Assembly: GCA_031841125.1 (NCBI GenBank)
Contig: CM063110.1
Coordinates: 15,867,626-15,931,625, forward strand
From: Acanthococcus lagerstroemiae
Lineage: Eukaryota; Arthropoda; Insecta; Hemiptera; Eriococcidae
DNA: 64,000 bases
Direction: 5' to 3'
The notes beneath the pieces were generated by a model. It did no database searches, had not been told where the DNA came from, and saw only the letters and a list, made by a program, of their open reading frames with translations. Both the position numbers and the translations under genes were made by a program. Position 1 is the first letter of the stretch. Each line of letters starts with the position of its first letter. Shown piece after piece: positions 22,035 to 54,774 of this stretch.

Positions 22035-24490
22035 AAGTTGTGGGATGTTTATTTTTCGAATAGGTATAATACAAAATGAAAACTAAGACGTGAAGGAAAA
22101 ATCAGGATGAAGGTACAAATTTGAATCGCTTCTGGAGAATCTTCGTGACTAAGAAGCTTAGCTGCGCGGCCATCAAACACACCACGGCGTAAGAAGGCCG
22201 ATTTTCTGTATTCTATCAACATAGAATGATTCTTGCTCGGACCATTTCGCATTTTCATCCATATATTTCCTGAAAGTAAACAAAAGAGTGTTACTTGAGC
22301 GCCGTTTCAAACTGACATTCTTGCTTTTTTTTTCTTTTCCTTTTTTTTTGTTGTCCAAAATTACTGATCAACTAACCTGTTATTTCTTTTCTATCAAAAA
22401 CCAAAATGTTACTCTGTAGCTACTCACCTCGTATTCTTGCAACGCGGCTTTGATTCCCAGAGCCGGAAAGCTGGGCTGGTGAAACAGCCCCCGCCCTCTA
22501 CACCCTGAGGAACAAAGCAATTCAATACCAGTCAAGGTAAATAGATAACGTGCTCTGCATTCGTAACTAGTTCTCAGGAACAAGACATGCTCACAGAACA
22601 CGTTACCCCACCTGCAGTGTTAGGCATGCAAAGTTATGGGATGTTTATTTTTTGAATTCAATACAAAGTGAAAACAAAGAATTGAAAAAAGAAAAATCAA
22701 GATGATGATTCGAATTTGAATCTCTTCTGGAGCGCATCTTCATGGCTGAGCAGCTTAACTGGCGCGGAACTAGTGCGGCCATCAAGCATCATGGCGTAAG
22801 AAGATCGATTTTCCATATTTTATCAACACTGAGTGATTTTTGCTCGGATATTCCTGCGTTTTCAACCATATTACCTGAAAGTAAACACACGAGAGTTACT
22901 TAAGCACCGTTCCAAAATGAAATTGTTAACCAAATTCATTTTTTCATTTTGTCAAAAATTGTCGAAATCTTTCAACCAACTCACCTGTTGTTTTATTTTC
23001 TATCAAGAACCAAATTGTCACTTTGTACCTGAATGGTACCGCACTCGGCTTGCATTCTTGGAACGTGGGTTTGATTCCCAGAGCCAAATAGCTAGGCTGG
23101 TGAACTAGCCCCCTCCCTCCAGACACAAAAACACCCTGAGGAATAAAAACCACAGTACTAGTCAAAGTAGATAGATAGCGTGTTCTGTAGTTCCAACCAG
23201 TTCTCAGGAATAAGACATCATACTTACACAACACATCACCTCCTGTCATACTAAGCCTGTATTCAGTAATCCGATGTTCATTCTTTCGAAACTGTTAAAA
23301 ACTGAAAACAAAGAATTGAAAAATAAAAATCAGTATGATGATTTGAATTTGAATCTGCTCTGGAGCATATCTTCCGGGTTAAGCAGCTCAGTTAACGCCA
23401 CCATTCAGCATCATGGTGTAATAAGGTCAATGTTCTATACATTATCAGCACTGAAAGGTTCTTGCACCGACATTCCCGCATTTTCAACCTTATATTATCT
23501 CTGAAAGTAAACACAAGAGAGTTACTTGCGCGCCGTATCAAAATGAAATTGTGAACCGAATTCACTTTTAATTTTGTCAAAAACTGTCGAAATCTTTCAA
23601 CCAACCTACCTGTTGTTTTATTTTCTATCTAGAATCAAATTGTCACTCTGTACCTGAGTGGTACTGCACTCGGCTCGCATTCTTGGAACATGGGTTTGAT
23701 TCCCAGAGCTGAAAAGCTAGGCTGGTGAACCATCTCCCCCCCCCCCCCACACACAAGCACCCTGAGGAACAAAGCAACACAGCACTAATCAAAGTAGATA
23801 GATAACGTGTTGTGCAGTTCCAGCTAGTTCTCAGGAACAAGACATTATACTCACAAAACACGTTACCACCTGCAGTGTTAGGCATACAATAAGTTACGAG
23901 ATGTTTATTTTTTGAATTTAATACGAAGTGAAAACAAAGAATTGAGAAGAGAAAAATCAGGATGATGATCTGAATATGAATTCCTTCTCAAGCGTGTCTT
24001 CCTGGCTAAGTAACTTCGCTGGCACGGCCATCCAACACGTCGCAATAAGGTCGATTTTCCATATTTCATCAAAACTGAGTGGATCTTGCTCAAACATTCC
24101 AGCATTTTCAACCATATCGGTATTATCTGAAAGTAAACAAAAGACAGTTATTTGAGCGCCCTTCCAAATTGGCACTTTTAACCTGACTTTAATTTTCTCT
24201 TTGTCAAAAATTATCAAAATCTCTTGACCAACTCACTTGTGGTTTTTCTGGTTGTTCTGTTTTTTCTAACAACTAAACTGTCACTTTGGATGATATCGCA
24301 CTCGCCTCGTATCCTTGCAGCACGGGTTCGATTCCCACAGCCGGAAAGCAGGTGAACCGATTTTTCCCTCCCCTCCCTCAAACACCTAGCGAACAGAGCA
24401 ACCATAGTATCGGTCCTGGTAAATAGATAGCCTGCTCTGCAGTCCCAACCAGTGGAACAAGGCATTATATTCTCGCAGAACACGTTACTA
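22035..24490. repeat. tandem array of four approx. 620-bp units
   Basis: Anchor GGGATGTTTATTTTT or its variants falls at about 22042, 22638, 23265 and 23897 (spacing 596, 627 and 632 bp). Each unit then has GAATCNNTTCTGGAG, TAAGCAGCTTAGCTGGC-like, CGATTTTCNATATT, CTGAAAGTAAACA, GTTACTT and a tRNA-like box, and ends with GTTCTCAGGAACAAGACAT. Units differ by roughly 15-20% by eye, so the array is old. The short frames on either strand are shadows. Confidence 0.9.
23020..23095 (+). ncRNA. tRNA-like element inside array unit 2 (also in units 1, 3, 4)
   Basis: TGGTACCGCACTCGGCTTGC followed by GTGGGTTTGATTCCCAGAGC resembles tRNA D-arm/A-box and T-arm/B-box. The equivalents lie around 22430-22470, 23645-23720 and 24285-24350. 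Unit 4 has the canonical B-box GGTTCGATTCCC. There is no clean acceptor stem, so these are tRNA-derived sequences rather than functional tRNA genes. Confidence 0.6.
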
Positions 24491-24499
24491 CCTGCATCT

Positions 24500-25709
24500 G
24501 TGTTGTGTCCTTCTGTCTCTTCAGTTGGTTACTCAATGTCAGGGAACACGAAGCTAAAATAGCGATTGACATAAAATATGCACATGTCTTCGGCATGAAG
24601 AAGGAAATACTCTAACGCAACAGATCATGAGGAATATAAGGGCAAACGAGTATTGCACTTCCAATAATATGCTCTGGCTATAATGTCGCTAGTACATGTA
24701 GATGGTAGAGACGGTAGTACGCGACACTGAAAATCAGGTGACAGAATGCTAACAGAGAATCATATCTTATTTAGTAGACTCTGTCACCTAATTTCCATAT
24801 CGCAATTGCTATATATCTACGTTAAACGTGATGCGCATTTAGGGCCATAGCGACTGTTGATAAGAGGAACGTTATAGACCCCCGCCCCCTCAATGATGTT
24901 TAGAAAGTCAACACTCAGGAAATTCTAATATCAAGTGAGAAAATTGGAAAAGTCAAGTTCTTTCTTTTTATTAGATCTCAACGGAAATATTCAATATTTT
25001 TGTCGGAAATTTCAGCTGTGTGACTTCCCCTCCACCACATACATACACCAAAATCCTGTAAGCTACGGCCCTGCGCACCCTTTTGCAAATAATGTACATT
25101 TATAAAGATGGAATATTAAGGCTATCTACTTGAAAAAACAAGTTGGTTCGAACAATTCAAGACAACAATTTTGGCTGCAGAGGGGCACGATCACTTAGTT
25201 GTACAGATCGTTTAAACACTGATCAATCAGATTACTTAAATCACAGTGGTAAGGCAACACGATCGAAATGATTGGAAATGGGTTTTTAAATAATTTTCAG
25301 AAAGTGACCTGAAATCACAATGAGATCGCTTAGATCTAAAAGTAGTTAGATTGCGATCCATCAGATAGCTTGGTCTTGATCAAGATAATTTGGTGTCGAT
25401 TTCAGAAAATTTTTTCCATTGTAATTGAAGATCCCTGGAAGGTAAATGATCAGAGATCGCGGTCTAAGGATTAGAAAGATCATTTGATCCCAAGATTAGA
25501 AAAGAAACGCATAGATCTGAAGATCATGACCCCAGAGCACAAAGTCATGATCTTAGAATACGAGCCAGAATCCCTTTTCAAATGATCTGCAGACCGCCAT
25601 AATCAAAGATCATCACCACTGTCCTTCATAATCTTGCCCATCTTACGAGTACATATAAGTTCACGTACCAAAGCTGAATTGTTAGCTACGCGGTATTACT
25701 CATGAAAAC
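24500..25709. other. gene-free stretch, GATC-rich in its second half
   Basis: No coding region recognised. From about 25185 to 25615 the tetramer GATC occurs roughly 18 times in 430 bp. A run of C near 24880 followed by TCAATGATGTTTAGAAAG may be a MITE edge. Nothing else is evident. Confidence 0.6.
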
Positions 25710-28704
25710 ACCCGGAACCAACACAAATCAGCTTTAATTTACAATACAGTACTTCCTAAAATACGCGTAACTGGTAAACAATAATGCAAGGAAAAAAAAC
25801 ACTAGTAAAATAAAAATGATAAAAATTTTACAAGCTAAAACACGAGTCCTTTTAAAAAATAAAAACAAAAAACCACGTATTTATCGTACAGGCAAGCTCA
25901 CACCCATACCTTACATGTTTAAAACGAGGAGACTTTATAATTATTATTACATGGTTCAACGGGGGCACGTTGAACGATCCTCTTACAATACTCGAATACG
26001 GAAAGCAAAAGTAAGGGGAATACAACGATGACAACAACCATTTTGGCCGACGAAAGGGTATAACTGTATAAATGGAAACGCCCTACCCAATTTGATTCTG
26101 AACAGGGCACACCAAGAGATACATGTGTTATGAACATTAGATACGTAACAAAAAAGAGTTTGTCTGAAAATTGTTGATTACGATATCCTAATACCTACAT
26201 TATTCAGTCATACGGGCAGGCAGAACCAAAACGGAATATAGAAACAAAAGACATTACTAGGATCACAAAACGCTGATTTGAAAATTATCAAATCAGAGGC
26301 TACATTGAATATTCGAATTATCGAGTTTGAGAGGCAATTAAAATGCGAGGGAATCGATTCGCATGACTAGACACATACAAAAAAACAACAACAACAACGG
26401 TGAATAAGATAAGATTCGAAGTGAAATATCAATCTTAAATGGGCAAACGCGCGCCTAGAAAATACCAGAGTTCGGAAGAGAGTTTTCGTCGACCCACGCT
26501 CGCGGTTGTATGCCTATCGTGTACACAGCCACTGACTGATACCATTTTACGGTGACCATTTTCACTTGTCCTATAGGAAACGCGAAGTGAAGACCTGCAG
26601 GGTAGTACATGAATATTAGATGTTCAGTACCCCTCCCACATTCAGTCAAAAGTACCACGTTAGCAATAAATTCCGTTCGAGGAAGACGAAATCGGTCAAA
26701 AATTGACCTAGTGCAGTTTTACGCAGAAGCTCGAATGTAGTTATTTTACAAAACTGGTTCGAGGCGGATAGGCTTACATTTTCGATTCGCCGAGAATACG
26801 TGTTCGCTGGGATATTCATAAAACACGTTACTAGCCCCATTAGAAGCGACCGTGGTATCGACTGATACTCGACCTGTGTTCCAAAACTGCGACGCCAAAT
26901 TATTGACTGGTTCCAGTCCACTAAATGAACTCGTAGTTCGTGAAATTACGAGCAGAATTGCAAGACATTCTGGAGTCTACAAAAAATATTCAAGCTGAAC
27001 CGAAAAATTCCCCCGGGTTCCGATTCCTGGTACTAAATGATCAACGAGATCACTGACATTTGTTTGCTGCCTGCGACAATGATTTCAGTAATGAAATTTT
27101 CACAATTGTAAAAAAGTCAGTAACTTATTTTTTTCGACGGCTTAGATAAAGCCCGATTACAAAGTCTGGATTCAGTAACGATACAACATCAAACGAGTAC
27201 AAATCTTTCATTTCTCCCTCCGTTCAGGGAGCGAATGTTCTAAAAAGCAGTCCAATATGAATTTGGACGTCAAATTTGCATTCAGCTTTGCACAACTAGC
27301 ACTAGGCCACTGAGAATATCAACTTTAGATCAGCACGTAATTTGAAATCAGTTATAGCCTTACACAGAACCCCATTTCGAGATTATTTACCACAAAAACA
27401 CAATTTTCGTATAATTTTCATTCCATCTTGCCGTGAGCTTGGCTACGCATTACTGTGTAAATGCTTCAGGAAGACCAACCCTCTCTAAACTTGATTTTCA
27501 ATTATGTCTCATCGATTGTCAATTTAAACCCCGAGCTTTTCGCCATCCGATTTTTCCTCAAAATAGTCTTGACGCCATAGTGATCACGTATCCCGGACAT
27601 CGAAGCCGCACGTCCTCGCCCAAGTCCCGCCGTTAAACTCCCAATATTCATGTACAACTGAGATTCGATTTCACAGCGTACAATTATACACACACATACA
27701 CGCACGCACACAATATTACGCACACACCAAAAAGTAACAACATATGAAAACATCAACAGCTCGTCAAAGTTCGCCATCATAATGGTAATGTCTACATTTA
27801 CGCGAAGACAGAACGACTAGTTATACTCTAAATTCATGTACACACGGACAAAAATAAAGAAGAGAAAATAATAAAATTATAACGAAAGTTACGAAATAAA
27901 CAAACAAACGACGAAATAATAAAAAGAATGATAATGATAAAACGAGAAGGAAAAAGGAAAAAAAAATATCAAAGATCTTTGAAAACGGGCAAGCGAATCC
28001 CGAGTGAAAACGTAGCTCGGTGTAATATCTGCGATCGAGTCGATCGCATAGGAGAAGGAAAAGCGTTCATTAACGATTATTGTCTTCTCTATTATTCTCT
28101 CGAATAATTAATAAAAAAAAACTAACGTATATTAAAAGGGGCCAATCAGGCTCCCGGATTCGAAAGCGCGAAATCTCTACTCGGTCGATTTTCACCACCG
28201 CCTGGAGATTTACAAGAAAGAAAAAAAAAAAAAAAAAAAAAAAGTCCGAAACGTTTCAATTACACCAGTCGCCTTTTCGGCTCACCAGTTCAAAATAATA
28301 AAATATAGTGGGAAAAAAAAACAAAAAAAAAACGGAATGAAATAACAAAACCAAAATAAACCGTTGAAATCAACACACTGCAATTTGCAGGGTTTGATGT
28401 CGTACCCAGACCAACATGAAGAAAACGACACCGGAGGCATTAATGAACAAAAACAGAGAAACGAGAAAATATCAATTTACACGTGTTCGGGGAGACCGTC
28501 AACGATTCGATTTTTCCCCATTAGTTTCACTTTGATAAAAATGAACGAGAAGAAAGGAGGGGAGAGCAGATACTGGGAGGGTACTCAACTACAAGAAAAA
28601 ATTTAAACGAACGTAAAAATACGATTTGAAAGAAAGAGCATTGGTAAAAACTACAGTGGTACACAGAGGTGGGTTTCCAAATTCGTCGGAGCACCGCACG
28701 CTTT
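25710..28704 (-). other. possible long 3' UTR / downstream flank of trc
   Basis: About 3 kb after the trc stop shows no TE-derived coding similarity that I can recognise, unlike most of the window. It contains AT-rich simple sequence, A-runs near 28219-28243 and 28313-28330, and a CA-rich tract near 27690-27725. On the minus strand an ATTAAA-type polyadenylation hexamer lies near 25735. The extent is an inference from the lack of repeats. It could equally be plain intergenic DNA. Confidence 0.3.
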
Positions 28705-48628
<19,924 letters not shown>

Positions 48629-49409
48629 CTGCGAAACAGACAGCACAGCGAAGTACGGTTAGAAAAGAAAAAAAGTAACGGTAAAACTAAAAACAATTTC
48701 GCGTAAGGTACCTGTAAATAAATTCTCAAACACCAACGCACGCGGTATACGCGTCCATCATGAATGTCAATGAGTATATCACTATACCTATAACTACCTA
48801 TCGTGACATTAAATCCAATTTATGTCATTAACATTTCAATGATACGTAGGTAGAGACCCTAGAGACCTGGAGAGTTCGTCTCCATTCGAGCGTACGCAAC
48901 ATCACCATGCAATTGTTTAAAACAAAAAAAAAGATGCATTTTAAATATGTAAATAGCCATTACGACGATGCTCGACAGCCAAAATGTAGGTACCGTATAA
49001 TAACTATTTCTTCTATTCTGTACTCAACGTTGCGCCCTGCCTTCGGTACAATTTGAAGAAGATAATATAGTCGAATTATGCCCGGCGACCAACTTAGAAT
49101 ATTCCAAACACGGATCTCTTTTGCGACGTTATCTAATTTCCCAAACGATACTGTCATCGAGAAGGCGGTGCCACACGAAGGGCACGAAGAGCCATCTACA
49201 TCTGCAGAAGTGAAAAATGCTTCTTGGATTTCCAAACTGCGGACTCACAATGCGCGTGTTTGGGCAAGTACCATGTAAGGTATCTTATATGAAATTCACG
49301 TTTGTATGTATGTACAAATGTATACTAAGTTTACATACAGGATGTCTCAAGGTACATAATCTCCCTTCAATCGGGTAAGTAGGCAACTAATCCTGATACC
49401 ATGTAGATC

Positions 49410-49781
49410 AAGGTGTCTACAAAAATGAAAAAATATAAATTCCTGACTTTTTCCAAACTTTTTTTTTCTCTTCTTTAAACCTTTACAGTATAGACAGTAT
49501 ATATTCATGTTTATACTACTAGACGCTATTGTTAAAATGCACTATAATTTGAAGTCGATATTATTCAATACACAGTTTTTATTTGTAGAGTACGATTCTA
49601 AGGAGTGCTGAAGTAAAATTAAACGATGAAAAAAATTTTCCGCAGGTTTATTCTTTGTGTTTTTCCAAACTTCGTAAAAATATTGTTGAATTTCCTGACT
49701 ATTTACAAACTTCCTGACCAACTTTCCAAATTCCTGACTTTTTCCAAACTTTCCAAATTTTCCAAACCAGTAGACACCTTG
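49410..49781. mobile_element. MITE, CAAGGTGTCTAC ends, 5-bp TSD
   Basis: Left CAAGGTGTCTAC and right GTAGACACCTTG are a perfect 12-bp inverted pair. The flanks are TAGAT (49405-49409 and 49782-49786). The interior is A/T-rich with repeated TTCCTGACTTTTTCCAAAC blocks. No coding potential. Confidence 0.87.
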
Positions 49782-50229
49782 TAGATATATATGGTTGCTC
49801 TTACATTTAACGGGGCAAAGATACAGTCATCTGAAGAAATTATGCACAGCATCGGTGGAAAATCTATTTTTCAGCATTGCCAACAGATAGGTAGGTGGAA
49901 CCCCTTGGTAATAATACGAGTAGAAGACAGTCATTATAACTATTGAAAAAAAAAACAAAAAACATTACACCGCAACTGGATCACCAGAGTGTTCACAAAA
50001 TCCATTTTGGTTACAACTTGCAAGCGAAAATTTTAATGTTTTCCAATTTCCCGTACGAATTATCCTTTCGACCCGACTATTCTTTTGCAGTAAACAGTTG
50101 CCTTCTTGATGGCCTTCAAAAGTACAGCACAACCTCACTCCTACTTATTTTAGTTCTCGAATTTAAAAATTCGTATAAATTCAATTGGAATTGATGCAAA
50201 ATAAATTTATAAAACAGCCTTTATTTTAC

Positions 50230-51340
50230 ACATTATAACATAGGCTTTGTAGCATTCTTTGACAACTAACACAAAAACAAGATTTGCAATAAAGCTACAA
50301 ACAGTACAATTCCTTCACTCTAATGCGCCCACCTTTGGGCATAGGCCTTCCCTACATTGGTCCAGCGTCCCCTTGCCCCGGCGTCTCTACTCCATGCTAT
50401 CCCTTCATAACTTTCAATTTCATCCTCCCACCTTGTTTCTAGTCTCCGCACCCTTCTTACTCCTTCCCCTAGCGTCCACTCCAGAATTCTTCCCCATCTG
50501 TCCTCTCTTCCTTTAACTACATGACCGCGTACCCCTTTTACAGTTTCTTGGCAATTATCTACAGTTTTTTGCTTCCGTTCTTTTCCCGATTTCCACGTTA
50601 CTCTTTTTTTCTTCATAACTCCTAAGAGTGCCCTTTCCATGGCAATTTTAGGTCCCCAATTTTCCGGAGTTGATCATCACTTGCAGCTCAATATTGTGCC
50701 CCATATGTGAGTACTGACATTATACATTTTTCTGAAGTTTCGACTTTTAATTTTAGTGGCATTTTGCTTTTGTAAATATCTTTTAGGACCCAAAAGTTTG
50801 CCTACGAGTTTGTTCTTCTTCCCATTATTTCTTTATCTAAGCTTTGTTGAAAAGATAATCAATATTAGACCTAAATACGTGGCTTCTTGCTTTACTTCCA
50901 TTTAATTTCCTTCCACTGCTATTTCTGGGTAGAACAGTCTGGTCAGTGTTAATGCGGAGGCCAACTTTTTTTATGCGAAATTTGTCCAAGATTTGTTGGA
51001 GCTCATTTTCTGTTTGGGAGATCAATACATCACCTGCAAACCGGAGATTGCAAAGCCACTTCCCGTCAACTTTTATACCTTTATTTTCCCATCCCATTTC
51101 TCAAACATTTCTTCTCGAAAACAATTAAATAAATTTGTAGACAGGGTGCCCTGCTTTGCACTTCTTTGATTTTGAATTTTTGCCGTTTTTTGTCCAGCTT
51201 ACCCTCCCCTCCGAGTCTTCGTACATATTTTCTAGGATTTTAACACTTTTGTCGGAAATTCCTTGTCGGTATAGTGCTTTCTAGAGATGTAATAAGTATA
51301 TTGAGTTGAACGATTTTTGAAAATCAATGAAGAGGAGATA
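50230..51340 (-). mobile_element. non-LTR retrotransposon remnant: RT palm to 3' end
   Basis: Minus strand, in order: FIDFQKSFNSIYLLHL (about 51335-51290), KALYRQGISDKSVKILENMY, EDSEGRVSWTKNGKN, then GIKVDGKWLCNLRFAGDVLI (51085-51020; FAGD replaces catalytic FADD), SQTENELQQILDKF, and the C-terminus RRVRRLETRWEDEIESYEGI and AWSRDAGARGRWTNVGKAYA (about 50440-50340), ending QRWAH. A CR1/RTE-like layout. Dead: catalytic Asp lost, frames broken. Confidence 0.9.
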
Positions 51341-51989
51341 CAGAGAGAGCAAAAAACAATTGAAGTAGAACAAAATCTAAAAGTTCTTTTCCAACTGCAA
51401 TTTTTCAAAATAGGTATTTGCAGGAAAATTTACTGGGAGTAAACAAAGTGATCAGAAAGCACAGCTCCCTCGCCTTTCTAAATTATAGTTAGATAGTTCT
51501 CACAAAATGGAATGTTAGAAATAGTAAACATTTGAAAACCATGACTTTTCATGCAAAGTATGCATTTCTCAAAATTTTTCTCAACTCGAAAATTAAAATA
51601 AATAAAAGTGAGGCTAATAGTATTTTTGAAGGATATGAAGAAGAAAATTGTTTACCACGAAAAAATTGTTTGGTCCAGAGGACCACGTTTACGGAAAATT
51701 GAAAAAACATGAAAAATTTCGCACGTAATTTTCAACCAACATTGACTTTGAGAATGCCCTGTTGTTCCAACTGTGGCATTTTTCCACTGGCTGCTGCAAC
51801 TGTTTTCTATTACCACAAAAAAGTTCCACCTATCTACAAATAATATTAGCAATGCTGAGAAAAAAATCCCATCAATGCTTTACATAATTTCTTCAAACAT
51901 CTTTATCACTACCTCTTTAAATGTGAAAGCAGGCAAACATAAATTTATGTACACGTTACCAAACAGGGTTGCCTACTTACCTGGCTGAA

Positions 51990-52300
51990 AGGGGAGGGCA
52001 CGCACTTCTAGTATACGTTGAAACTTCAACCAGTGGAATCACGAGGATGAAACGCCAGATAGGAAGACGAAATCAAAAAGTTCGAGGGGGTAGCATGGAG
52101 AAGAGATGCGGAAGTGGGGAATCACTGGATAAATTTGGGGGAGACCTATGCCCAAAGGTGGATTCATTAAAATTACAAAATTCAAGTAAAACAAACATTG
52201 GAATAAATTGAATTGTATAAGTTACTGGTTACATGAGTGAAAACGATTGTAAATAGTATGAACTATTATTAACAAATAAAGACTGTTATTATAATAATAA
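51990..52300 (+). mobile_element. non-LTR retrotransposon 3' end
   Basis: The plus strand near 52098-52175 reads WRRDAEVGNHWINLGETYAQ then RWIH and a stop, the same C-terminal motif as on the minus strand at 50340. The following UTR contains AACAAATAAAGACTG and ends in a TTATAATAATAATTATT tail near 52300. Confidence 0.85.
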
Positions 52301-52312
52301 TTATTATTCACA

Positions 52313-52510
52313 GCTTTGAGAATACTTTGTGAAGGAAATAAGTCATTACGCTTTACACTGATCTCTATTCTTAAGAAATAGGGTATACTCTTCAATTCTC
52401 ATTATTCTCGAAAAATTTCCTAATTTTGATTAAAATTATAGTAATTTCCTGACCTTTCCTGATTGACAACATTTTCTAACTTTTATCGGGTTTCCTGAAA
52501 AATGTTACCT
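52313..52510. repeat. dispersed TTCCCTGA-rich repeat, copy 2
   Basis: Same orientation and order of blocks as 31697-31895, starting CACAGCTTTGAGAATACTTT. It lies directly after the A/T-rich tail of a LINE 3' end at about 52290. Confidence 0.75.
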
Positions 52511-53579
52511 TTATAAGTCATCAATGTCTATTATAGAGGATGTTAAAGAAGTCAAAAATTATCTGCCAGTCAAAATACTCCCTGTTGAATAGGGTCATTT
52601 GAAAATTTTTCATTTTTAAAGTAAAATAAGCGACTCAGAAAACCCTCCAGTTTTCATATATTCGAGGCCAATATTTTAAATTCGAATATTTCATTGAATA
52701 TTGGTGGGTGTGGGGTAATAAAGTCATCGACTCACGAAAATCCGTTGTACCGAAGTTTATTTTTTACTCTTGTCTGATATTTGTATGACAAACCAGCAGG
52801 ATGCATTTGCCTCTCTTCCTTGCATTTCCAAAAAAATTCATTACTTTACTAAAGAAGTCTCCCCTTCCCTCCCTTGAAAAGGATCTAGCCATCCTGGCTG
52901 AGATTCCGAAATTGCGAAAATTGGGATTTTCAAAAGCATTTCAATCTTATGTCACTGCACTTCTAACATTAGTTGGTTCACTGAATTTTCACAAAATTTT
53001 GCTATTTTGAAAATGAATTCTTGATGTTACAAGTCATGACTCCAGAGTATACACAATGAGCAGTACACTCTGATTCTTTTATACATTCCCGAGGGTATGC
53101 CACGCATACAGCTTAGAAATAGACAGAAGAACATAAGAGATGTGCCTTATATTATTATACAGGAAATAATGCAGGAAATTCCTAAAAGGGAATCACGAGA
53201 AAACCCCGTACGGAAGTCATAGAGAGATGATACTTGCTTATCAATATGGTGACATCACACTGGAAAATTGTTTCAGAAGGTAGAGCTGTACAGAGAAAAA
53301 CCATTAGTTGGCTGACTCAGTTTTTATGAATTTTTACAATTTTAAAATCGAATTTTTGATGTCCAGTCACGACTCTAAATTATTTGGTTTTCGGTTTTGC
53401 CTATCCTTGAGAGTATATACAATAAGCAGTACACTCTGATTCTCTCAGAAATTGTACAGTGTACGAGTACTAATAGACAGAAAACACATGGGAACATCAG
53501 AGATGCGTTTAGTATCGCATATAGTATTATAATAGAGGAAATAACCAATGGCACTTCAATCCTCAAAATTAAATGTAAA

Positions 53580-53925
53580 GACCATATATCCAAATAGAAA
53601 AAATCAGGGGTAAATTAAAAAACATGATGGACATCTCAACCTTTATCGGATACCAAAAGTGGGGTTGGGCCGGGCACATTTCGAGGCTAGAGGGTAACCA
53701 CTGGACGCAAAAAGTAACCTTTTGTTTCCCGCCTCATCTAAAAAGAAGAAAGGGAAGGTAAAAAATGGGCAGACAACATTACCCAATTTTGAAAAAAAAA
53801 AAACTTCGGAGAAATAGCCCTGAACAGATTTGAAAAGGGTAAGTTACTGATTTGCTCGATACAGGCCGGAGATACTCACTCGCGAAAATTTAGTACTTAA
53901 AGGAATAAATAAATAAATAAGTATT
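53580..53925 (+). mobile_element. non-LTR retrotransposon 3' end
   Basis: YQKWGWAGHISRLEGNHWTQ (about 53650-53710) is the conserved WAGHIxR motif after the RT. KWADNITQF and NFGEIALNRFEKGKLL follow (to about 53850). The copy ends with a (AATA)n tail at about 53905-53922. Internal A-runs and shifts make it non-functional. Confidence 0.8.
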
Positions 53926-53944
53926 AGTTTGTTATGATGTAAAT

Positions 53945-54770
53945 TCAGAATTTCTTACAGAACTCGCTATTGTAGTAAACACATTCCTTCAAGCAAAGGT
54001 AATAGCGATCACGGAGGCCATTGATAGCAGCCAGAAGAAGGACCTTGTTAATAAGCACATCTATATCTATACAGTCAAGCGACAATTAAGGCACTATCGG
54101 CACCAAACTACATCTTTGGTGGTGGCGAACTGCATTCACAAATTATACATCCATGCTCAGGAGAACCATGTCACCATACTATGGACACCGGGACACTGTG
54201 GCATAAAAGAGAACATGATCTTAGGTAACTTAGCGAAGGAGAGCATAAAAAGGGGACTGGTGACGCCCAGGCCATGTCTTTCCGTAGCACGCAGTGTCAT
54301 AAAATCCAAGACAAAGATTCAGATATGGAAGTATATGAAAATGCACTATCCTGACGCAGACCCATTCGGGGCATTTCCGGGATAGGGATTGCGGTGTCCC
54401 GGGGCCGATTTGGCATGCGTGCATCGCCATACGCCCCAGTATCATCATCGATATGAAAATGCACTGGCGGACGACCAGTGGCACAAAAGTCAGCAAAACT
54501 CTGACAGGAGACGCCCATGGTAAGTACACCGAGTTCCTATCAGGGCTTGATAGAAAACATGCTAGACTCATGGTCGGACTACTAACTGGATATGGAGCCA
54601 CCAAACACATGTGGTATAAAATAGGAGTGGCGAAAAGCAGTTCCTGTAGGCACTATGGAGAAGAGGAGGAGACCTCGATTCATATCATATGCCAGTGTCC
54701 AGCACTAGTCGAGATAAGGCGCGAAGCATTAGGACTGGTATCCAACACCCAATGAAGTCAAAGGGATAGA
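53945..54770 (+). mobile_element. non-LTR retrotransposon remnant with RNase H (I/R1-like)
   Basis: Plus strand: FLQAKVIAITEAI (about 53980-54020), HIYIY followed in a shifted frame by SQATIKALSAPNYI (about 54057-54112), VVANCIHKLYIHAQENHVT and ILWTPGHCGIKENMILGNLA (54175-54237), which is an RNase H domain. The Glu of AEV is Lys and the Asp of TDSQ is lost by a small deletion. After the 103-bp SINE insert come FLSGLDRKHARLMVGLLTGY, CRHYGEEEETSIHIICQCPA (about 54640-54700). An inactivated copy. Confidence 0.9.
54348..54450 (-). mobile_element. short-SINE family copy 3, 103 bp, 15-bp TSD
   Basis: The minus strand carries GGGGCGTATGGCGATGCACG, CATGCCAAATCGGCC and ACACCGCA. It is flanked by the identical 15-mer ATATGAAAATGCACT (54333-54347, 54451-54465). 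It interrupts the RNase H/C-terminal region of a LINE; removing it and one copy of the 15-mer restores the continuity of the host element. Confidence 0.9.
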
Positions 54771-54774
54771 AAGT

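Noticed and set aside
48960..49278. Overlapping frames on both strands (CPSCGTAF motif on the minus strand)
   Set aside because: One CxxC pair is not enough; no splice sites frame it and it does not match the missing trc N-terminus.
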